Of a stretch of DNA of 64,000 bases, positions 31,793 through 42,378 are shown piece after piece. Within the stretch, counting starts at the first letter, position 1; every line of letters begins with the position of its first letter. The position numbers and the translations under genes were made by a program. Origin of the DNA: Kitagawia praeruptora (Eukaryota > Streptophyta > Magnoliopsida > Apiales > Apiaceae); contig CM075348.1 in NCBI GenBank assembly GCA_037693485.1, forward strand, positions 33,350,501 to 33,414,500. Reading direction: 5' to 3'. Below the pieces are notes generated by a model. It saw nothing but the letters and a program-made list of their open reading frames with translations, searched no databases and had not been told where the DNA came from.

Positions 31793-34700
31793 TACCTTGG
31801 TGTTTGCAGGGCAAAGAAAGTGAGAAGAAGGTCATGTGGATTTTGGACAGTGGATGCTCAAATCATATGACTGGTGATATGGCCCTGCTATCACAGTATG
31901 AGGAAAAGGCTGGCCCAATGGTTGCTTTTGGAGATGACAGCATGGGTAACACATTGGGATATGGCAAGCTGAAAGTTGGTAATGTCATCATTGAAGATGT
32001 AGCACTAGTCAAGGGGCTCAAGCATAATCTGTTAAGTGTTGGTCAGTTTACTGATAGAGGATTCAGAGTGAATTTTGACAAAGATGAATGTTTGATCACC
32101 CACAAGAAGACTGGTGATTTTGCTCTATCTGGAGTAAGGAAGGGAAGCCTGTTTGTAGCCAATATGGACTCTGCAAACAAGGACAAAATTTGTTGCTTTT
32201 ACTCAAAAGCATCAAATGAAGATTGTTGGCTGTGGCACAAGAAACTATCACACCTGAACTTTAAGGCCATTAATTCTCTAGTCAAAAGAGAGTTAGTGAG
32301 AGGCATGCCCACACTTGAATTCTGCCAAGAAGGAGTGTGTGAGGCTTGTCAGAAAGGAAAAATGAAGAGATCAAGCCACAAGTCAAAGACAGTGACATCT
32401 GTAACCAAGCTACTACAACTTATCCATATGGATTTGTTTGGGCCTGTTAACATAATGTCACTTGGAAGAAAGAAGTATGCCCTGGTAATGGTTGATGATT
32501 TTTCAAGGTATACATGGGTAGAATTTCTGGCATCAAAAGATGAGGCTCCACGAGTAATCATTGAGCATATAAAGAAAGTTGACAAGGAAGCAAAGGCAAA
32601 CGATGCAAGTGTGATTGCATTGAGGAGTGATAATGGAACAGAGTTCAGAAATGCCACACTTGAAGCATTCTGCAAAGAGAATGGCATTTCTCAGCAATTC
32701 TCAGCTCCAAGGACTCCACAACAAAATGGAGTTGTTGAGAGAAAGAATAGAACTCTAATTGAGGCTGCTAGAACAATGTTACTTGATGCAAAAATGCCCA
32801 CATGTTTTTGGGCTGAGGCTGTGAGCACTGCATGCTATATTCAGAACAGAACCCTCATCAACAAAAACACTGGAAAGACTCCTTACAACTTGATGACTGG
32901 AAAGAAGCCTACACTGAAGTATATTCATACTTTTGGAAGCAAATGCTTTGTACTTAAGGACAATTCTGAATATGTTGGAAATTTTGATGCAAAAGCATTT
33001 GAAGGAATTTTTCTTGGCTATTCTATGGAAAGAATTGCATACAAGGTTTATGTCATTAGTCAAAAGAAAGTTATGGAAAGCACAGATGTAACATTTGATG
33101 ACAGCAAACTACCTGGACTAGAAGAAGCCAATGATGAAGACAAAGATCCATTGAAGTTTGATAATCTAGATGATTCTGATGAAGAGACTGAAACTGGAGT
33201 TGAAACTCAAGTTCAACAAACTCAAGTGAATAATGATACAAGAGAAGAATTTGTGCCAATCAATAGTGAAGAAACAAGCATCCAAGACACACCTGTGAGT
33301 AATGGCAACTTCACAGGGGGAGGAAATGAGGATGATCATGATGAGGATGATGAAGCAACATCAAGGATGAGAAATCAGGTTGAACACTCAAGGAAATGGG
33401 ATAGATCACACACTGCAGAGCAAATCATTGGAGATCCTAATGCAGGAGTAAGGACTAGGAGAGCAACTCAAAATGAGTGCCTCTATGGATGTTTTCTATC
33501 ACAAGTTGAGCCTAAGAAACTTGATGATGCATTGTTGGATCCAGATTGGATTATTGCCATGCAAGAGGAGCTGAATCAATTTGAAAGGAACAAAGTATGG
33601 GAACTTGTGCCTGCACCAAAGAATAGAACCATTGTTGGAACAAAATGGGTTCTGAAGAATAAGATGGATGAAGATGGTGTAATAATAAGAAACAAAGCAA
33701 GGCTGGTTGCAAAAGGATACTCTCAACAGGAAGGCATTGATTATGATGAGACATTTGCCCCTGTTACTAGATTGGAAGCCATTAGAATATTCTTGGCATT
33801 TGCTGCTCATTCAAACTTTAAAGTTTATCAAATGGATGTCAAGAGTGCATTTCTAAATGGAGAGTTGGAAGAAGAGGTTTATGTGCAACAACCACCTGGC
33901 TTTGAGGATCCACATTTCCCAGAATTTGTCTACAGATTGCTTAAGGCACTGTATGGACTTAAGCAAGCTCCAAGAGCATGGTATGATACTCTATCACAAT
34001 TTCTTCTTGAAAATCAATTCACTCGAGGCACATTGGACAAGACACTGTTTTACAAGAAGCATGGTGATGATATGATCCTAGTTCAAATCTATGTGGATGA
34101 TATCATTTTTGGTTCTACAAATGAGAAACTGTGTGAGAAATTCTCTAAACTCATGCAGAGCAGATATGAGATGAGTATGATGGGAGAGTTGACATTCTTT
34201 CTAGGGTTGCAAGTCAGTCAAAGGAAGGATGGTATCTTTATCAGTCAAACCAAGTACATCAAGGATTTATTGAAGAAGTTTGACTTGGAAGATTGTTCAC
34301 CTGCCAAGACACCCATGGCCACTGCCACTAAATTGGATGAAGATGCTAAAGGCAAGAGAGTAGATATCTCAGTCTACAGAGGCATGGTTGGTTCTCTACT
34401 CTACCTCACTGCAAGTAGGCCAGACATCATGTTTGCTACATGCTTGTGTGCAAGGTTTCAATCAAATCCAAAGGAATCACATTTGATTGCAATAAAAAGG
34501 ATCTTTAGATATCTGAAGGGCACTCCTAACTTGGGATTATGGTACCCTAAGGACACAGGGTTCAATCTGGTTGGCTACTCTGATGCTGATTATGCTGGAT
34601 GCAGAGTGGATAGGAAAAGCACCTCAGGAAGCTGCCAGTTTCTTGGACAAAGGTTAGTTTCTTGGTATAGCAAGAAGCAACAATCTGTGTCAACTTCTAC

Positions 34701-35043
34701 AGCTGAGGCTGAATACATAGCTGCTGGAAGTTGCTGTGCTCAAGTGCTTTGGATTAGAAATCAACTTAGAGATTATGGACTTGTGTTGGAAAGAATTCCA
34801 ATCATGTGTGACAACACAAGTGCAATCTCTATAGTTGCCAATCCTGTCAATCATTCTAGAACAAAGCACATTGACATCAGATATCATTTCATAAGAGAAC
34901 ATGCAACTAATGGAACCATTGAGTTGCATTATGTCTCTACAGATAAACAACTAGCTGATATATTCACTAAGCCATTAGATGAAGCCACCTTCACAAGGTT
35001 GGTAAGTGAGATTGGAATGCTGAATTTTTCAGATTCTGGCTAA
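31771..35043 (+). CDS. pol: Pol polyprotein of Sirevirus-type element 1: PR-IN-RT-RNase H
   Basis: The frame opens inside the end of gag, in the -1 frame relative to it, so there is no obvious own start codon; the true N-terminus depends on how gag and pol are joined. Numbering from 31771: aspartic protease DSG at 26-28, GAG-pre-integrase with WHKKLSHLN and CEACQKG, integrase catalytic D221, D287 and E323 (35 residues between the last two, the D,D35E spacing), RT with ALYGLKQAPRAW and YVDD at 774-777, and RNase H from about 936 (SDADYAG, AEAEY, CDNTSA, TKHIDI). All motifs are intact. No chromodomain is present. Confidence 0.95.
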   Translation: MGTKGKVIPWCLQGKESEKKVMWILDSGCSNHMTGDMALLSQYEEKAGPMVAFGDDSMGNTLGYGKLKVGNVIIEDVALVKGLKHNLLSVGQFTDRGFRVNFDKDECLITHKKTGDFALSGVRKGSLFVANMDSANKDKICCFYSKASNEDCWLWHKKLSHLNFKAINSLVKRELVRGMPTLEFCQEGVCEACQKGKMKRSSHKSKTVTSVTKLLQLIHMDLFGPVNIMSLGRKKYALVMVDDFSRYTWVEFLASKDEAPRVIIEHIKKVDKEAKANDASVIALRSDNGTEFRNATLEAFCKENGISQQFSAPRTPQQNGVVERKNRTLIEAARTMLLDAKMPTCFWAEAVSTACYIQNRTLINKNTGKTPYNLMTGKKPTLKYIHTFGSKCFVLKDNSEYVGNFDAKAFEGIFLGYSMERIAYKVYVISQKKVMESTDVTFDDSKLPGLEEANDEDKDPLKFDNLDDSDEETETGVETQVQQTQVNNDTREEFVPINSEETSIQDTPVSNGNFTGGGNEDDHDEDDEATSRMRNQVEHSRKWDRSHTAEQIIGDPNAGVRTRRATQNECLYGCFLSQVEPKKLDDALLDPDWIIAMQEELNQFERNKVWELVPAPKNRTIVGTKWVLKNKMDEDGVIIRNKARLVAKGYSQQEGIDYDETFAPVTRLEAIRIFLAFAAHSNFKVYQMDVKSAFLNGELEEEVYVQQPPGFEDPHFPEFVYRLLKALYGLKQAPRAWYDTLSQFLLENQFTRGTLDKTLFYKKHGDDMILVQIYVDDIIFGSTNEKLCEKFSKLMQSRYEMSMMGELTFFLGLQVSQRKDGIFISQTKYIKDLLKKFDLEDCSPAKTPMATATKLDEDAKGKRVDISVYRGMVGSLLYLTASRPDIMFATCLCARFQSNPKESHLIAIKRIFRYLKGTPNLGLWYPKDTGFNLVGYSDADYAGCRVDRKSTSGSCQFLGQRLVSWYSKKQQSVSTSTAEAEYIAAGSCCAQVLWIRNQLRDYGLVLERIPIMCDNTSAISIVANPVNHSRTKHIDIRYHFIREHATNGTIELHYVSTDKQLADIFTKPLDEATFTRLVSEIGMLNFSDSG

Positions 35044-35749
35044 GTGAATACATCATCTAGATTGTTGCAGCAGTAAACACTTACTTTATCTAAATCCTCA
35101 ATATTTTTGAAGTAAGTGTTGGCTGAAATATGATTTATAAATATTTCAAATCTGTTGCATATGTTGAAAATCATATTTTTATTAACTTAAAATTTCTATG
35201 AAATTTTGAGAAAATCACTATTTGATTTGCTAGGATATTTTTCAATGAATATGTCTGGTAAATTTTTACAAGATAGTGAAAATCAAATTTTTATGAGTGA
35301 TGGGTATAGTTCGATAAGTCAGACTTCTCGAATGATTCACTATTCGACATCTCTAATAAGTCTCATTAGAGTACTCTTGAGTTCTCGAATAGAGTCTTTC
35401 TGAGATATCGAATAGAGGAATTCTAGACTTCTCGAATATAGTAACTGAGTTCTCGAATGATTGAGTTCTCGAACACTATATTTGAGTTCTCGAATCATTT
35501 GAAAAGGCTGAATTCTCGCTGAATTTTAACCGATTTTGGATTTTTATCTAAAAATTTAATTCACTCATAAAAACACATTTTATTTAATTTAGAATTATTT
35601 CTAAGTTAGATAACTGCCAGCTGTGAGTTTCTATCTGCTTGAGTTATCGATTAAGCCATTCTTGACTTCTCGAATAGTTGTTTTCTACTTCTCGAATGCC
35701 TGACTTGTCGATACAAAACAGTCTGCTAATCGACAATTCAAGTACTTCA
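35044..35749 (+). repeat. Pol-ORF3 spacer with inverted TTCGA-core repeats
   Basis: About a dozen units such as GAGTTCTCGAAT, GACTTCTCGAAT and GAGATATCGAAT lie at about 35309-35500 and 35640-35715, mostly in the orientation opposite to the LTR array. No reading frame of note is present apart from a short 65-codon one across the repeats. The same spacer exists in element 2 (about 57060-57766). Confidence 0.82.
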
Positions 35750-35888
35750 TACTTATACAATCTCACATCTATTCGATTCATTTCATTCGATTTCTCAAGC
35801 ATCTACACTCTCTAAACCCCTGAAACCCTAGCTACGAAAAGCCAAATTTCTTCTTCAACCTTCAATTTCTTTTCTCTCTTCTACACAA
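35750..35888 (+). promoter_or_regulatory. Host-gene-like leader in front of ORF3
   Basis: A TATA-like run ACTTATACAATC (about 35749-35760) is followed by CTCTCTAAACCCC, the telo-box AAACCCTA at 35823-35830, a pyrimidine-rich stretch (TTTCTTTTCTCTCTTC) and the start context ACAAATGGC. This is the make-up of many plant nuclear gene leaders. A subgenomic promoter is inferred; a spliced message is an alternative. Conserved in element 2 (telo-box complement at 56980-56987). Confidence 0.5.
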
Positions 35889-38800
35889 ATGGCAACAGTA
35901 AAGTTCAACACCAACTTCATCGCTCTCACCAGTGATGTTGAAGCACCCAATGCAAATTTCAAGTGCTTTGTGAAATGGATGGCTGAGTCATATATCAAGG
36001 ATGCACTCTCTGCCAACCCAACTCTGTATCTCGATATTCTGGAACAATTCTGGAGTACTGCTATTGTGGAGGTTGTAGCCCTGGAAAACGCAATCACTTC
36101 CTATGTCATCTACTGCAAGGTTCAAGATAAGGAAATCACTATCACTACTGCAGACATGAACCAAGCACTAGGACTACAACAAGAGTCATTTGACAGAATG
36201 GCCACTAACGCAGAGTTGGAGGAATTCTTTGAGTTCATAAACTACTCAGATGGGATTAACCTTGGAAAGCTAAACAGAAAGAATCTGAGAAAGGAGTGGA
36301 GCTATGTGTTTGCAACTCTTCTCCAAGTCTTCACTGCCAGGAAATCAAGCTTTGATCAAATCAGTGCACCTGTGCAGCAAATTGGATATGCTTTGGCCTA
36401 TGGAAAGAAGATAGATGTTGGCCAAATCATACTTCAAGAATTATATGGGAGACTTGGTAAGAACACAACCAAGAGAGGTACTGATATTTTCTTCCCTCGC
36501 TTCATTCAATCTGTACTTAATTATAAAAATGCTTCATTGATTGAATTGCCTGGGATTGATAAAAATAAAATAGGCTATCCTAAGTCCATGACCAAACTCA
36601 TTTTTGGTAACTTGGAAACTAGGAATGATGTGGATGTAAGACTGAACATAACTCCCCATATGGAGAGTTTGTTTAGGACTTACCCCCACAACATGCCAAC
36701 ATTTGATGCAAAATCTAAGTTAGCACAGCCCAAGCAAGTAGAACAAAATGCTAACCCAGGGCCTGCTAACCAACCCTCTCAACCAAACACTCTACCTCTT
36801 ACTGAGCCAACTGCATCATCCTCTCAAAAGGGTGATGTTAGTAAAAAGAAGAGAAAGGAAGTAATGTCTGCACCTTTAAATATCTTGTCTGAAGCAGCAT
36901 TAGCTGTTGAATTAGGTCTAGGAAGTGAGGAATCTGAGTTACCCTTACACAGAACAAAGAAGAAGAAAACTAAGACCACCTCTTCAGTCACACAAATGGC
37001 TGAAGTTGTAAAATCAGGGGCACACAGCTCACTAGGTGTATCCTCTCAACAGGGTGCACCTATAGAATCAAGCATTCTCCCCAATGCACCCTCTTGTATA
37101 GAGTCAGCACATGGGAGTGATAAGGCTGGCACAACACTGAGTGGAGAGCACATCACTTTTGAAACTTCCTCTATCTCTCAGGGGGAGTTGCCAAAATCTA
37201 CTCTAAAACACACTTCTCATCCAGAATCTAACTCTGAAATTTCTTTGAAACCTGCAACTCAGACAACTGAGATGCAAGGTATTGATCATCAAGAATCCTT
37301 TTCACTTGATGAGCCAATAATTTCAAGTGACTTAGTGCATGACACTTTGTTCACCACTCAGAACCCACATTTAGATGGTGAGGGAATGCATGCTGAGGCA
37401 TATCCTAATGACACCATCACAAACACAGAGGTTCCCCTAGTTTTTACTAGAGACTCTGTGCCTGTGTCAACTGCTGGTGTAATTCATCCCACTTCTGTGG
37501 TGACACCAGTAGTAGAGTCAATCCATCCGGTTACAGAAGTTGCATCTGTAACTGAGGAGACTAGCTTGCCTAGCTCTAGCTCTGACTTCATGTCAACATG
37601 GCTGAAGCCTGTGCAACATGACAGTGCTTCAGGATCAGGGTCTGTTCCACAACAATTGACGGTTGAAGCACTTCAAAGCTTAATTGTGGATCAGATTCCT
37701 GAGTTCACAAAGATTGCTCAGCACCTTCTCACTGCAGACATGCCCAATCCAGACTATGAGGCTATTTTGTTATGCCATAGGGATGATGTGGAAGTGCAGA
37801 AGTCAAAGATCATTGATGATGCTGAGAGAGATGGCAACATAGATGCCTGGTTGCAAGGAAAATATGATATTACTCTCGATGAAGCACTTCAGTATCTCAG
37901 GGAGGAATACATCACTTCACTGGGCTCCAATGCAAAATCCCTGTCACCTGGTGAAGTGTATGAAGCTGTAAATGACTCCTACAAGGGTTTCCTCAAGGCT
38001 GCACACTATCTTGGCAAGGGAGTCAAAACTGAAGTCAACAGGGTGTGTGATAAGACAGCCACTTCAGTAGCAGAAGTCAAGAGGGCCTTTGATGCTAAAT
38101 TTCCCCAATTGGACAGTGTGTTCAAGGACATCAAACACTGCAACTCTACCTGCACTCAGGTGGACAATGGGCTGGCTGTGCTAAAAGATGCTGTCACAGG
38201 TCTGGGGCATCAATTTCAGAATCTATCTGACCAGACTACAGATGCCAATGCCATGCTGAGGATAATGTTCAAAAATCTTTATGGAGATAGACTAGTGACT
38301 GATGTCCCTGTGCATGAATTGTCTAAATATGAAGTGAAGAGGCTGCAGGATCAATCTTTATCTGGCTTCAAGGCCACTGAGTTATTCACTAAGGTCAACA
38401 CTCTTGAGCAGGAGGTAGCTACTCTCACCAAGACCAATGCTCATCTCACAGAAAAGGTTGCATTGCTGAATGATCAGTTGGACACTCAAGCATCCACCAC
38501 AGCTGATGTCCTTCTGCATCAACAATCCATGTTAGCTGCAATGATGAAGCATATGGGTCTCCCTCTACCTGATGAATCTTCACTCCCAAAGGACATTTCT
38601 ACAGCCTCTGTGCCTGACAACAAGCCTAAGGGGGAGAAGAAGGCTAGGAACTCAAATTCAAAGGGGGAGACAAAGGGAGAGAAAGGCATAATAATCAAAG
38701 AGGGTGGTCAACAAAGGGCTTCTAAGTCTCTAGCAAATGTGCCTGGCAAGGGAAAAGCCAAAGTAGATGAGCCTCCATCTATCTTGCCAGTTGTCACCTT

Positions 38801-40643
38801 ACCAACTGTGCACATCACTACTCCTGGAGGACAAAAGCAATCCATAACTACCACAGTGGTTGCAGGGAGTATGCCATCTGACAAACCTCCAATCTCTATA
38901 TCTGAGAGTGCCAAGCCTGTAGAAGTCAAAGTTGTTACTGAGGCCAAGCTACAAGAAGTTGCTAACTCCAATGACTATCATGATAAAGCCTTCTTGGAGT
39001 TTCTAAAAGCCATAAGGGAACAGGTTGGTGACACTCAGTTTTATCTGAGGGAGGTGAAGAAGCAGATAGACTACATCACTGTCATCCCCAAGAAAGTCAA
39101 CAATATATGGGTCAAGGAGATAGTGATGGTTTCCAAACTAAAGATATGGCATCTAACATACCAGACTCTACAAGACCTAAAGCACTCAGAGATAGATGCC
39201 ATACTTGAGATCATTGAGAAGAAAAATGAGAACAGCAAGAGTCTGTTTGATGATTTGAGGAATGGTCAACCTACAAGGCTACCAGAAGTGATCAAGAAGC
39301 CATGGACAATTATTTATCAGTCTGGTACCAGAATTGAAGATATCAAGCAATTGGTCATTCCTCATGATCTCACCTTCAGAAATCACAGACTGATCATTGC
39401 TATCATTGATCAATTACAGAAGAAGGTTGGAGCCAGAAATGCTGAAGAAATTGAGGCACTGCATATCCTCAGAACCTATATTGCAACTGGTGAAATTCCA
39501 GAGATGGCTCAACCTAGGAGAAATAAGGATGATGATTCTGAAGACAAAGGTGATGGGAGGAGAAGACATCACAGGAGAGATAAGGGTGATGAAGATAAGA
39601 AGAAAAAGGGGGACAAGGATGAAAAGAATGATGATGACCAGGGTAAAACATATGTGAGAAAGAGTGGAAGACAGCAAGCCTTAGGCAATGCTAGCAGTAA
39701 TCTCACCACAACACAAGACTCTAAGTCTAGGGTGAATACTGTTAGTAGTGACCTAGCAAAATCTACATCTATGGCTTCTGCAACTGTCTTACCATCTCAA
39801 GAAAAGAAGAAGATTCAAGTCAAGAAACCATGTGTATGTTTCAGAAAGCAATCTGCTAATGGAATACTACTATGGTCTACCAACCAAGGTCAAAGATTTC
39901 TGCCAAGCAACCATGTCAAGAGGATAAAATTTAAACATGCTGCAAGGAGAGTGAAGCTATCCAAATCTAGAGCCCTAACAATCATTCCAGGATTAAAGCT
40001 CCAGCCACTTGATGAAGACTTTGATGAAGAGCAACTGCTATTTCTAAGAGCTCAAAAGATATGCTATGCTGCAATTGTGGATGACCACCTTGTAATCAAG
40101 TACACTGATGGGAAAGAAATGAAATTCAAACAAGGGGGTTGTCAACATTGGGGTAAATTGTATGAGATAGAAAGAATCATTGCATTGCTGGATTCTAAGG
40201 ACAAGGTGGAGAAAGTATGGAAGCTGGAATTGATTGACTTTGTGAAAATGAAGAAAGAATATGCTGAGAAGATAAGGAAGGGCTGCTATGAGAAATGGTT
40301 AGAAAGGGAGAAAGAAATTGATAGACTGGAGATTGAAGCAGAAAAGCTAAGGGCAAAGGGATTGTGTAGAGTTCAGTTTGATCCCTATGTGGTGAAGTAT
40401 AGGAGGAGAAATGGAGACAATGTCAATATAAGAATGAACCTACTCAGTCACTATCCTGCCAACATTCTGAAGCCAGTGCTTGAAGATTTCAAAAACTCTA
40501 TTATGATTGAAGAATTGGATGCTATGACAGAAATCATGAGAGCAGTAGATGAGATTGCAAGAAAGGAGAAAGAAAGGAAACAGAAAGCATATGATGATTT
40601 ACAAGCCAAGGCAATGGAGATGCAATCAAAAGAAAACGGCTAG
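35889..40643 (+). CDS. Third ORF of the Sirevirus-type element (1584 aa), function unknown
   Basis: Sireviruses often carry an extra ORF after pol, called env-like in some members; no reliable function is known. The start MATVKFNTNFIAL has a good plant context. Residues 1 to about 240 form a compact domain (YLDILEQFWSTA, NLRKEWSYVFATLLQ, IFFPRFIQSVLNY) of a type I recall from asterid copia elements. About 270-600 is Ser/Pro/Thr-rich and probably disordered. A coiled coil lies near 830-870 (LEQEVATLTKTNAHL). A Lys/Asp/Arg-rich patch is near 1210-1260 (DGRRRHHRRDKGDEDKKKKG), and further charged helices end the protein. I see no signal peptide or transmembrane segment, which argues against a working envelope protein. 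Confidence 0.85.
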   Translation: MATVKFNTNFIALTSDVEAPNANFKCFVKWMAESYIKDALSANPTLYLDILEQFWSTAIVEVVALENAITSYVIYCKVQDKEITITTADMNQALGLQQESFDRMATNAELEEFFEFINYSDGINLGKLNRKNLRKEWSYVFATLLQVFTARKSSFDQISAPVQQIGYALAYGKKIDVGQIILQELYGRLGKNTTKRGTDIFFPRFIQSVLNYKNASLIELPGIDKNKIGYPKSMTKLIFGNLETRNDVDVRLNITPHMESLFRTYPHNMPTFDAKSKLAQPKQVEQNANPGPANQPSQPNTLPLTEPTASSSQKGDVSKKKRKEVMSAPLNILSEAALAVELGLGSEESELPLHRTKKKKTKTTSSVTQMAEVVKSGAHSSLGVSSQQGAPIESSILPNAPSCIESAHGSDKAGTTLSGEHITFETSSISQGELPKSTLKHTSHPESNSEISLKPATQTTEMQGIDHQESFSLDEPIISSDLVHDTLFTTQNPHLDGEGMHAEAYPNDTITNTEVPLVFTRDSVPVSTAGVIHPTSVVTPVVESIHPVTEVASVTEETSLPSSSSDFMSTWLKPVQHDSASGSGSVPQQLTVEALQSLIVDQIPEFTKIAQHLLTADMPNPDYEAILLCHRDDVEVQKSKIIDDAERDGNIDAWLQGKYDITLDEALQYLREEYITSLGSNAKSLSPGEVYEAVNDSYKGFLKAAHYLGKGVKTEVNRVCDKTATSVAEVKRAFDAKFPQLDSVFKDIKHCNSTCTQVDNGLAVLKDAVTGLGHQFQNLSDQTTDANAMLRIMFKNLYGDRLVTDVPVHELSKYEVKRLQDQSLSGFKATELFTKVNTLEQEVATLTKTNAHLTEKVALLNDQLDTQASTTADVLLHQQSMLAAMMKHMGLPLPDESSLPKDISTASVPDNKPKGEKKARNSNSKGETKGEKGIIIKEGGQQRASKSLANVPGKGKAKVDEPPSILPVVTLPTVHITTPGGQKQSITTTVVAGSMPSDKPPISISESAKPVEVKVVTEAKLQEVANSNDYHDKAFLEFLKAIREQVGDTQFYLREVKKQIDYITVIPKKVNNIWVKEIVMVSKLKIWHLTYQTLQDLKHSEIDAILEIIEKKNENSKSLFDDLRNGQPTRLPEVIKKPWTIIYQSGTRIEDIKQLVIPHDLTFRNHRLIIAIIDQLQKKVGARNAEEIEALHILRTYIATGEIPEMAQPRRNKDDDSEDKGDGRRRHHRRDKGDEDKKKKGDKDEKNDDDQGKTYVRKSGRQQALGNASSNLTTTQDSKSRVNTVSSDLAKSTSMASATVLPSQEKKKIQVKKPCVCFRKQSANGILLWSTNQGQRFLPSNHVKRIKFKHAARRVKLSKSRALTIIPGLKLQPLDEDFDEEQLLFLRAQKICYAAIVDDHLVIKYTDGKEMKFKQGGCQHWGKLYEIERIIALLDSKDKVEKVWKLELIDFVKMKKEYAEKIRKGCYEKWLEREKEIDRLEIEAEKLRAKGLCRVQFDPYVVKYRRRNGDNVNIRMNLLSHYPANILKPVLEDFKNSIMIEELDAMTEIMRAVDEIARKEKERKQKAYDDLQAKAMEMQSKENG

Positions 40644-40792
40644 TACCTCATCATACTGTAAGAAGTATTTATCTTGTAATTTCATTTATGTGTTCAATCA
40701 AATCACATACCTATACTTTTAAAAGTTTTATCTTTAATGTATGTTAGGCTTGTTATCAGACATGAAATTGTGACTAAGGGTCTCACTCACAA

Positions 40793-40804
40793 TTTGGGGG
40801 AGAT
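40793..40804 (+). promoter_or_regulatory. Polypurine tract of element 1
   Basis: TTTGGGGGAGAT directly precedes the 3' LTR and would prime plus-strand DNA synthesis. Element 2 has the same tract on the other strand at 52641-52652. Confidence 0.85.
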
Positions 40805-42097
40805 TGTTAGTTACAGAGGCATGCCTGTATACATCTAATAACAAGCCTAATTGTTTGTAATGCTTTGCATTACTTACATGACCTCTTAACTGAGGGAACC
40901 TCTAGTTGTAGAGTTTCTGTTTGTATTGTACTTGTAATAGGCATCAAATCCTAGTTGTGTAACTGTACAAATAGAGTCTAGAATAATGCTTGAAAGAAGT
41001 TCCATGGTTCATGCCTCAAGCAAGGAGTTAAAGACTGCCAAATAATCACAGTTGGGATTTGAAGAAATGAAGAATTTGCCTAAGTACCAATTCGAGAAGT
41101 ATATTTGTCTATTCGAGAAGTCCAGCATTCGAGAAGTCAGAGATTCGATATCTCAAGACACTATTCGATATCTCTGAATACACTGTTCGATATCTCATTC
41201 GATATCTCAGGGATTCGATATGTCTACTACTCTATTCGAGAACTCAAGAAGTCAACAAGTCAAGATGGTATTCGAGTTCTCAAAGAGTCAACAAGTCAAA
41301 GTTCCATTCGATATCTCAAAGACTCAGAAAGCTATTCGACAACTCGAGGATTCGATAAGTCAAATGCTCTATTCGACAACTCAAGGAATCCTGACGGAAA
41401 AGAGCTATTCGAGAAGTGGTTCGATATGTCACTATAACAGTATTCGAGAACTCAGAGTTATCGATCAAGTCAATTCTAGTTCTCGAATCACTTACTTAGT
41501 CACTTCTCGAATACATTCTTGGAGACAAAATACTGAAGAAATTGTACAAGTCAGAAACCTGCAACAAGCCAATGCACTTTATGGACCACAACCTGTAACG
41601 TGCTCTGGAAAGCCTACAAGGAAGCTTGGAGAGATATAGAAGAGACAAGGAGCTAAAGAAGTGGATCCAAACAGGCTTTGCAAAGTCAAATCTGTAACCG
41701 TTTGGACACTTACTCAAAAAGGATAGACAGACTAGAAAGTAATGTGTTTTAGCTACCTTATTTGTAGTAAGCAGGCTGTATCCATGTTCTATAAGGACAC
41801 AGCCTCACTTCATAACTTAGTAACTTTTGAGAGTCAAGTTTTTCATACACTGTAAGCTATATCTCTCTGAGAAAAACGAAGCTGAGAATACTACCATTTG
41901 TATTCACAGATTGTAGCAACCTTTATCTAATATACATTAGATTAAAGTGATATTGTGTCTTGTGTTGTTTATTTATCCGCACCTTAATTTCTGCACACAC
42001 AGGCACTTATCTGCTACACAGACTCAATCCAAGAAAAGTTCAAGAATCTATTCTCCCCCCCCCCTCTGTATTCTTTTACCGTGTTCAATACTCAACA
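40805..42097 (+). repeat. 3' LTR of element 1
   Basis: 1293 bp, nearly identical to the 5' LTR, with the TTCGA-core array at about 41085-41518. It ends ACTCAACA before the target duplication TACAT. Confidence 0.95.
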
Positions 42098-42102
42098 TAC
42101 AT

Positions 42103-42378
42103 AATTAATATTTTACATTATTTTAATCAACCATTCAAACCAATATCATTGAAAATGCTCTGATATCACTTTAAAGCTAATTATTAGTAATTTTTTTTGT
42201 GTACATTTTTTATAATATTAAATTTTAAAAATTAAAATGCTATTTTCAGCTTTTATGAACGCTTATTAATTTTGTGTTCTTATTGTTATAAATATATTTA
42301 ATATTCTTATTTTAAGTTCAAATTATTTTTTTGAATTTATTCTTTACTCCATCCGCCCCTCTCATTTTTTTACATATA
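42103..42378. other. Intergenic, nothing recognised
   Basis: AT-rich spacer between element 1 and a Stowaway-like MITE. Confidence 0.5.

Larger units (their letters stand above)
27949..42097 (+). mobile_element. Complete Sirevirus-type Ty1/copia retrotransposon, element 1 (14.1 kb)
   Basis: LTRs at 27949-29239 and 40805-42097 start TGTTAG and end CAACA, and the element is flanked by the 5-bp duplication TACAT (27944-27948, 42098-42102). Inside are a primer-binding site, gag, pol (PR-IN-RT-RNase H), an 845-nt gap, a 1584-codon third ORF and a polypurine tract. Large size, long LTRs, a coiled-coil gag and an extra ORF after pol are the features of the Sirevirus lineage of copia elements. The LTRs differ by only about four substitutions and small indels in a C run, so the insertion is recent. 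All three ORFs are open. Confidence 0.95.
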
